A DNA stretch of 60,000 nt from Glandiceps talaboti (lineage: Eukaryota; Hemichordata; Enteropneusta; Spengelidae). The notes under the pieces were generated by a model. It had not been told where the DNA came from and made no database searches. It was given only the letters and a program-made list of their open reading frames with translations. The position numbers and the translations under genes were made by a program. The stretch is taken from the NCBI RefSeq assembly GCF_964340395.1, contig NC_135564.1, forward strand, positions 8,290,361 to 8,350,360, read 5' to 3'. Numbering within the stretch: the first letter of the stretch is position 1; every line of letters begins with the position of its first letter. Shown here one piece after another: positions 39,806-60,000 of the stretch.

Positions 39806-40382
39806 CCACTTGAGAATGAGTAGTGCTACCTTACTCCATGTGTCATAGTTCATTTCTTATCAGTCTCTCATAGACAGCTGCTTCTAGTGGTATGAGATTT
39901 GTGACATCAAATAACCCTGTACAGCTTGTCAATCAACTTTGCAATTTGACTCAACAACTAGGTTAATATAACCAATCCAGATATCAATATCTTTCAATAT
40001 TTAATCTGATTATTATGTACGACTAAAGATTGTGTTTGATCCTTTCTTTGTATAGCTAAAAGTCTACAGTATCACTAGTGTTTTATGGCTATGAGCCTAC
40101 ATCCCCAAGTCAATTATATAACCACGTAGTTCAACTATTTAAAATAAAGAATGACCTTCTGAACATCAAGAATATGATAAAATTCGTATATTCAAGCATT
40201 TTTATGTGAACAAGTAGACAAGATTGCATGAGTGCAGTTTTAGGACTTTCGAACGCTTCAAGGTCACTTTATAGAATAACTGAAAAAGGCTAACGTATAC
40301 AATGTATGTATATAATGTCAGACATCTACGTGAGGTGAAATAAACCCTGACCTAATAAAAGTTTCCACATCAAACAAAGTTC

Positions 40383-40593
40383 AGCTGAAATGATGTTGGC
40401 TTGATGTTCACTCACGGGACATTGCAGCTAAAATGATGTTGGCTTGATGTTTCATTCACGGGACATTACAGCTAAAACGATGTTGGCTTATTGGTGTTTC
40501 ACTCATGGGACATTACAGCTAAAATGGTGTTTCACTCATGGGACATTACAGCTAAAATGATGTTTGATTGATGTTTCACTCATGGGACATTAC
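40383..40593. repeat. Minisatellite, about five 35-55-bp units
   Basis: Units carry the core CAGCTAAAATGATGTTGGCT followed by TGATGTTTCACTCATGGGAC, with variable lengths. Located about 400 bp upstream of the CoA-ligase pseudogene. Confidence 0.8.
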
Positions 40594-40987
40594 GTTTCTT
40601 ACACAAAGACATACGTATTTCGACTCTAGACTAACAATAACAGAGACCCAACAAACACAGCAGGATCCTTAGCCCAATCACATTGATCAGCGATGCATTG
40701 CCATTCCTTCACAGTGCAGTAACAACAGGTTTCTAATAAAAATATTACACAATGTCATGGACTTGATTATTTAATGGCTGCAATTGTTTTTTTAAACTGA
40801 TAATCAACATTTGCACTTGATTAATTCTATATCCCCACTGCGCACGGCACCTATGCAATTTTTTCTATTGCATTAGATGTCAGAGGGTGTGTAACAAATG
40901 CTATGTTGGATGAGTGACACATCACGCCTACATGATTTTATCTGTAAATACACTCATGTTTTTTATCCAGGTCTTCACACTGAGACA

Positions 40988-42749
40988 ATGGCATACGTAA
41001 CGAGACGATTGACCAAGAGCTATTTTCACAAATCGGGTAAAGCTACTTTTTGTGGTCGTACCTTTGGTCAAGTATTTGATGAACACCTGAACGTGTATCC
41101 TGACCATGAAGCTATCGTATTTTGCGAGGATAACACGAGGATATCTTACAGTAAGTTGATGAGCGATGTATCGGCAATGTCTGCTGGGTTGAAAACGCTG
41201 TCTCTACAACAAGGTGATCGCATTGGTTTATGGTTTGATGAGAGTTATGAATACCTCATCAGTAATATGGCTGCGATTCGAGTTGGTTTTATACCTGCCT
41301 TCATTCCATTGAAAGTCACTAGAGAACAGTTTTGCTACATAATGAACAAAGTCGAATGCAGTGCTCTGATTGTAGGTCCGGATCAGTATAGTACACTGCT
41401 GGAGATATGCCCTGACGTGAAACATGACAATAGAATAAACTTCCATTTAGATAAGTTTCCTTTTCTTCACCATGTACTCATGTTTTCTTCTACAAAAGAG
41501 GAATCATTGACAACTGATTTAAAATCTCTGATGACTGAAGGTGTAGGGACTTCTAGATCTATGTCTCCTGACGACATAGACCCAGATGATATTTGCTACA
41601 TTGCCTTTACATCGGGTAGTACAGGCTATCCAGAGGCCGTTGCCATATCTCACCGAGCTCTCATTGAAGGAGCAAAGGCCAATGCAGATTCAGTGTTTCT
41701 CATAACGGGTGACAAAAAAGAAGACGTAAAGATGGTCATTACTGATCCATTTACAAGTTCTGCAACTCCTATTCGTGAAGCACTCTTAGCTCTCTATAAA
41801 ATGACGCTAATAGTACCTAAGAATAAGGAGGTGTCAACGATTCTTGACACTATTCAGCAAGAAATGGCCACGACGATGATTTTGTGGCCAGCTCAGTTAT
41901 TTGGCATTATACAAATTCATAATATTGACAGCTATGATCTGTCATCATTGACGACTTACAATGCTGGGGGAGATGTTCTTCCATTAGAAATGTTGAGAAA
42001 GGTTTCAGCAAGACTTCCGGCAATACTTCGCCTTGCATATGCGTCCACTGAGTCCATATGTGTCAGCTCCTGCTCCTTTGATAAAGCTGAAGAATCCCAA
42101 TCATCTCATGTTGGTCAACCGGTAGACAATGTTGAAGTAAAAATTGTCAAAGATGGCAAGATTGTAGAGATCAATACCCCCGGGGAAGTATGTGTTAGAA
42201 GTCCCTATCGGATCAGAATGGCACAACGGCCCTTTAGTCTTCCTCAACTCCCCGGGGAGCATACAATCCATTGCAGCCATTTAAGCGCATAGGGGTGACG
42301 AGGGGAAAACCAAAGAAGTAAAAACTCCAACAGGATGGTACCACACAGGAGATATGGGCAGAATGGATGAAACCGGATGTCTAGAGATTCTTGGACGAAA
42401 GGGTGACATGATTCTGAAAGGTGCTACCAATATCTATCCAGCTGAGATTGAACACCAACTTGTGGCCTATCCAGGTTTGAAGTACGTACAGGTTGTTCCA
42501 GTTCCAGACAAGAAATTTGGCAACGAGTTATGCCTCTGTCTGTGTCAGGATGAATCTGTACAAAGTGGAAGTCCAGATGAATTACAGACAAAGGTACTAG
42601 AATACCTGAGAAGCCGCGTTCACGATTTCTATATGCCCAAATATGTACTCATCTTTGAATCTTTCCCTTTCACAAGGTCTGGAAAAATCCAAAGAAATGA
42701 ATTGGTCAAAGCAGCTTCCAAGAGGCTAGAAATAAGCCCAAACTGCTAA
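40988..42749 (+). pseudogene. ACSF2-like medium-chain acyl-CoA synthetase, interrupted by a SINE-derived patch
   Basis: The frame from ATG 40988 encodes an AMP-forming acyl-CoA synthetase: FTSGSTGYPEAV (A3; the usual PKG is PEA), LAYASTES (A5) and PGEVCVRSPY. It is then broken at 42208. The rest continues in another frame from 42294: YHTGDMGRMDETG (A7), GRKGDMILKGATNIYPAEIE (A8) and SGKIQRNEL with the A10 lysine, ending TAA 42749. The intruding 86 bp are identical to 43153-43238 inside a SINE. No introns interrupt 1.7 kb, unlike vertebrate ACSF2, so a retrocopy origin is possible, though a splice acceptor (TTTTTATCCAG) precedes the ATG. The family makes acyl-CoA from fatty acids and ATP, ACSF2 in mitochondria. 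As assembled it would give a truncated protein lacking the C-terminal lid. ATTAAA at 42948 follows. An assembly error or allelic variant is possible. Confidence 0.85.
42208..42293 (-). mobile_element. 86-bp SINE-body fragment inside the CoA-ligase frame
   Basis: Base-for-base identical to 43153-43238, from TCGGATCAGAATGG to TTAAGCGCATAGG, in the same orientation. It carries only an internal part of the SINE, with no tRNA head, no tail and no evident target-site duplication, so ordinary retroposition does not explain it. It shifts the frame and adds TAG 42290-42292. Confidence 0.95.
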
Positions 42750-42947
42750 GTAGTAATAGTCAGCTTTGAACGTGACTATTAATATGATATTCAATAACAC
42801 ACTCCAAAACAATAGAAATATTTATTTCATATTTTTACGCGTTTGTTTCATAGATTATAGACTAGTTAATTATTCAGAATGTTTGAACAACTGCTCTAGG
42901 TTAATCTTTATCTTTTACGTTAATTAATGTCACTTTTATTGTCAAAT

Positions 42948-42953
42948 ATTAAA
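42948..42953 (+). promoter_or_regulatory. Probable poly(A) signal of the CoA-ligase (pseudo)gene
   Basis: ATTAAA lies about 200 bp after the final stop codon. Confidence 0.4.
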
Positions 42954-43069
42954 GATTTTGAATATCCAATATACAATCTGTTTTGTCATTCAGATTTACA
43001 ATTATTCTGAAGCATTCATTTATACTGGCCTTTGAAAAACATATTATTTTTATTGATTACTGTACAATT

Positions 43070-43445
43070 ATTAATAATAATAATAATGTTGGTTTCTTAT
43101 ATAGCGCTTTCCCACTCCGTGCTCAAAGCGCTTTACAATTATTACCCCTGGCTCGGATCAGAATGGCACAACGGCCCTTTAGTCTTCCTCAACTCCCCGG
43201 GGAGCATACAATCCATTGCAGCCATTTAAGCGCATAGGATTAAAGCCTTCACATTGCAACCTACATCCTACCAGGTCCCCAGTTATACAGCTGGGTTGAC
43301 TGAGGCACAGTCGTGGTTCAAATCTTGCCCAAGGACTTTAGCCACTCAGAAACAAACAGCAGGCAGCGACGGGACTCGAACCTGCAACCTGTAGATTCCA
43401 AGCCGGTCACGCTAGCCATTCACCCATCATGACTCCACTTATATT
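43070..43445 (-). mobile_element. tRNA-derived SINE, near full length
   Basis: Read on the minus strand, a tRNA-like head near 43365-43440 shows an A-box-like TGGCTAGCGTGACCGG and a B box GGTTCGAGTCCC. A body follows with GAGTGGCTAAAGTCCTTGGG and TGTGCCTCAGTCAACCCAGC, resembling the conserved central domain of Deu/Meta-type SINEs. The 3' end reads AAAGCGCTATATAAGAAACC and then (ATT)n. There is no coding capacity. Family naming is inference from memory of SINE cores. Confidence 0.8.
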
Positions 43446-43854
43446 ACTACTAATTCCAATAAGAATTGTAATATCTAATGAGTTACATATTTAGGTTAGA
43501 GGTAAATCTGCTATTTCAAGAGTAGGTTAATAGCTTAGATAAGGTGACAATTAATAGTTGCTGCAAAAGCAACACCGATAGATTTTGACCTTTGGCATTA
43601 AGCGCCACATCCTGACGGTACCAGGCTATTCAGATTTTTAAATTTATTTATGGTATGTTTGTGGTCTTCATAATCGAGATACAGCTGACCTTACATGGGT
43701 TACTTACATGTGCTGTAAAGCACGTAAACGTGATCTGTGATTAACAAAATGGTGAGAATGTACACAAAAGAAGTCGTAAATAGCTGCATTTTACAGGAAA
43801 TCTCAGATTGAAACATAAAAATTATGCTGTATGTATGGAAAACAAGTATAGGTG

Positions 43855-44195
43855 TTATTATGGATACTTCATATTGTTGTGTAGTTTAATATTTATTCTC
43901 GAACTCTCGTTTTCTTTCATGTCGACGATTCAAGATCGATGGTCTATCTCTAAACAGATTTCATCACATACTAAACGAGACAAGCAAGTTGTTGTCATGG
44001 TTTTATCATGTTTTGCTCGGTATCATTAATTTGTAAACAACAATTTGAAATGTCTATGCTTGAATTAATGAATTTGTATACAATAAAAATGTATGGTACA
44101 ACCATCAAAATTAAGTTGAAACTTTTGATGTTTGCTTTGTGGGTAATTTTGTAATGATTGTATGAAGACCATAAGGCAACGAATCATTTTCTCAC
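43855..44195. repeat. 360-bp dispersed direct repeat, copy B
   Basis: Diverged partner of 38755-39115, 5.1 kb away in the same orientation (see copy A). Lies just beyond the SINE downstream of the CoA-ligase pseudogene. Confidence 0.75.
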
Positions 44196-45237
44196 TGTCT
44201 TAATAATAATTACAAAATAAACATGCACTAATTAAAATCAAGTGTCATTGAAGCTGTATAAGCCAAGCTAATAAAACCTTTACTCAAGTGCAAATACTTA
44301 AAACGTCGATCAAACTATTGTACTGTAAATAATATTAAAGTCGATGCGTATTTTCTATAACATTACACTTGTCTCTTGACATTGTTAAGACAGTTGATTA
44401 CATAGAAAAAACGTTTTATTATACGTGTAATAAATTGCATCTTCAGATAGTTTATAAGTTATCTTAATACCCGGTTAGAGTTCAGACAATTAGAAATGGT
44501 ACCTGTGGTTAAGACTTAGTATGCTTCAGTAAGTGAAATACTAGTGTCTTTTGAATATGTAGCACGTGAAGTACGCCCGCAACATATCAGTTCAGTCTGT
44601 GCCCCTTCTACTTAAAAATGCAATTACACAGTTTATGCGTCTAGGTTTATTGAATGTTCACAGCGTGTTTTCTAAAATTTTAACCACGCCATTCATTTGT
44701 TTCTATTTGAAATTCGATATACATGTCTGTCTTGGTTGCGAAATCTGTAATGAAAAGAATTGTATTTACTGATATAACATGATAGTAGTATAAATGCTAT
44801 TTACTAGCAGGGTAATCGATATTTTCTGTTCGAGGACTATAACTTTTCTTGTATATGGTATAATGTGTAAATGTATTTAAAGGAATATAAAAATATGACA
44901 TGTAAATAAATGATATATAATTCAATAAAATAATATAAAAATAATTTTCTATCAGAAATGACAATACATTTCACACCGAGTATAAATTGCGTATAAATGG
45001 TTAAATATGCAAACAGTACATTACAAAGAATGATATATAATTTCGACGATTGTGATACAAGGCTATACAAAACGTACAGTACAGCAATTTAGTCTCTTTT
45101 GCTTTAAATTAAAATTTAATGGCCGTGGAAATCGAAATTCAATTCATGTTGCAAATAAATTCACATCACAGATCCGATTAAACAACATAAAAGAAACATG
45201 GAAGTTAAGATCGAAAACATATGTACCGCCCATTTCA

Positions 45238-45542
45238 TGTTAGTGTTCACTGGCGCTGTTTGATACAACGTTAACAACGCAGAAACCAATATGTAGTGAA
45301 CATGCTAAATTTCTAGATAGCAATATTGGAATTTCTTGCTACGTTTTGTATCAATTAAGTAAACTATTTAAACGTACTGCAACTAGACACAGTCATGTGG
45401 GCGCCAATGTTATGATGTCTTCATTTGATATCTGCATTGTGCCACATTTAACTTAGTTCAGTTCATTTAGACAAAATGTCACAAATAACTGTATTCTTTC
45501 CATCTAGCTATCTTAAAGTGTAGAATTTGCAGTTTCTTATGG
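45238..45542. mobile_element. MITE-like element, copy 3
   Basis: Left end TTAGTGTTCACTGGCGCTGT, middle CTAGACACAGTCATGTGGGC and right part TATCTTAAAGTGTAGAATTT align with copies 1, 2 and 4. The final about 40 bp of the right inverted repeat appear lost. Confidence 0.65.
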
Positions 45543-45727
45543 TATTCACATGCAAATTTACTGTTTTATCAGAAAATATCCCCACATTACATAATATACT
45601 ACTGCGGTAACAGAGCTCTCGGCTTCGTAAAATATTGACATGGACTAAAACCACCCTTGTTAGATATGGTATACGTACTATTACACAAGTGGGTGGTACA
45701 GCGTCTTTATTGTGCGGATATGATCAG

Positions 45728-45925
45728 CCAGTACTCAAAATAAACACTGGAAGTCACCAAAATGTACACTGCAAGATCATGGAAGTCATCGGAAACACCA
45801 CCCTACTGTGAGTATGATTAAAACGAATGCCAATCCATTAGCTTATATGAATTTGTCGCAACGAAACGTTTAGTTTGTGTCTATCATAGTTTGTGGAAAA
45901 CTCGGCTTCCGCTGTCGTATTTCGT
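45728..45925. repeat. Second dispersed repeat family, copy 1
   Basis: Shares AACACTGGAAGTCACCAAAA, TACACTGCAAGATCA and a TTTGTGGAAAACTCGGCTTCC-like block with 54945-55155. Non-coding, about 200 bp. Confidence 0.6.
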
Positions 45926-46094
45926 ATACTAAATACGACGTAATGCGTTTGAAATCTCGCATTGTGATTCATGAAATTTTGTAATCAAATCGTGTTTACA
46001 ATATGGGTTTTGGTTTTAGGACGTAATTTTTTTCTGCCATTTTTCGAAGAAAATCTGCCTGATATTAAAATGAAAGGTATGACCAATAAATAGT

Positions 46095-46239
<145 letters not shown>

Positions 46240-46329
46240 TTAATTAATCATCCTGGCTGTTTATATTCCTGATATTTGTTTGAGGTGTGTAAATCAGTAA
46301 ATGAATTTCATTCATCCATCTTCTTATCA

Positions 46330-59423
<13,094 letters not shown>

Positions 59424-60000
59424 CTGCAGAGTGATAATACAACAGAAACTGATAACATGTGGGTGATAGTGCGATGTTTGTGCGTGCACTAGTGTTTGCA
59501 GGGTAATGTGAGGTATGTAGACTCAGCACAGCAGAAAACCGTCGTCCACAAGCATGACTGCAAATAAGACACTCACAAATCAGAGGCTTTAATATCAATT
59601 CGTACATTTACCCGAAACAGCAATTTAAAATTGCACATACAAAATGTAACCGTGGATTACGTGATCAATGTTCGTCTGATTTTTTAACACCATATTGCAA
59701 AAACAAAAGAGCTGTACCTTTATTTGTACAAGTACGATTACTCTTATACAGTTATAACCACGAACCCCAAAACAGAATGCCAACAGAGATATTTCTCGAG
59801 CAACATTATAAAATGTAGCACTGTCAGTTCTTGAGATTTTTGTTGAGCCAGATGATGAAATGTGGTAGTCTTATATAGTGAGACTTTTGTCGAGCCAGAC
59901 GACATTTTATCAGGTTTCATGATTTTTTACTGTATGATTATTATATATCTTCCTGGAACCTGGTGCAATTTTGGGGATGAAGTGTGCCAAGCAAATGTCG
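59424..60000. other. Right-edge intron of the mosaic receptor
   Basis: No further exon recognised; the acceptor at 59424 has a clear pyrimidine tract. Two similar about 25-bp phrases, TTTGTTGAGCCAGATGATG (59839) and TTTGTCGAGCCAGACGAC (59886), recur. Upstream exons, including the signal peptide, are outside the window. Confidence 0.5.

Larger units (their letters stand above)
37421..40960. other. Region between the third NACHT gene and the CoA-ligase pseudogene
   Basis: No gene is recognised. It contains a (TAA)n tract (38730-38755), copy A of a 360-bp direct repeat, a (CA)n tract (39371-39416), a 185-bp tandem duplication, and a 45-bp minisatellite. The 3' UTR of the third NACHT gene must occupy its left part, but no clear poly(A) signal stands out. 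Confidence 0.55.

Noticed and set aside
42188-42292. Interpreting the SINE patch in the CoA-ligase as an intron (GTATGT ... CATAG)
   Set aside because: Removing it would delete conserved residues (VCVRSPY) and join to a frame that meets a stop at once; identity with SINE DNA explains it better.
43365-43440. tRNA gene on the minus strand
   Set aside because: A- and B-box-like sequences are present, but acceptor and anticodon stems do not form convincingly and the SINE body is attached.

Overview
This is nuclear DNA from an animal, most likely a marine invertebrate. Genes are split by GT-AG introns, microsatellites are very dense, and the protein families are metazoan: BPI/LBP, DED-NACHT and HEPN(DZIP3)-NACHT NLR-like proteins, discoidin/sushi/EGF mosaic receptors, SINEs and MITEs. 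The mix would suit a lancelet, but a hemichordate or a lophotrochozoan such as a brachiopod or Owenia-like annelid is also possible; the sequence alone does not decide. Gene models were built by hand from splice sites, reading phase and family resemblance.

Layout. (1) 245-4789, minus: 5' two-thirds or less of a secreted BPI/LBP-like gene, seven exons, running off the left edge. (2) 7615-17419, minus: an ankyrin protein in which each repeat is one phase-0 exon, 11 of them exactly 99 nt. (3) 21848-37420, plus: three tandem NACHT genes sharing a pre-NACHT exon and a NACHT exon, each with a different N-terminal module (DED; HEPN with an R-x5-H motif; an unrecognised disordered segment) joined through the same phase-1 intron position. 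(4) 40988-42749, plus: an intronless ACSF2-like acyl-CoA synthetase broken by an 86-bp patch identical to part of a SINE lying about 0.9 kb downstream. (5) 46330-59423, minus: the 3' part of a membrane mosaic receptor, F5/8C - sushi - F5/8C - sushi - EGF - EGF - sushi - EGF - Ser/Thr repeat stalk - transmembrane helix - basic tail; its 5' end lies beyond the right edge.

How they may work together: BPI/LBP (extracellular lipid or LPS binding), NACHT proteins with death-fold or HEPN effectors (cytosolic sensing), and a lectin/sushi receptor make this look like an immunity-rich neighbourhood. That is inference from family membership. Between genes lie long CATA, CTGT, CACT, CA, CT and CAY microsatellites, a 330-350-bp inverted-repeat MITE family (four copies), two full or partial tRNA-derived SINEs, a 250-bp foldback element and several tandem duplications. 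No tRNA, rRNA or CRISPR gene was recognised.
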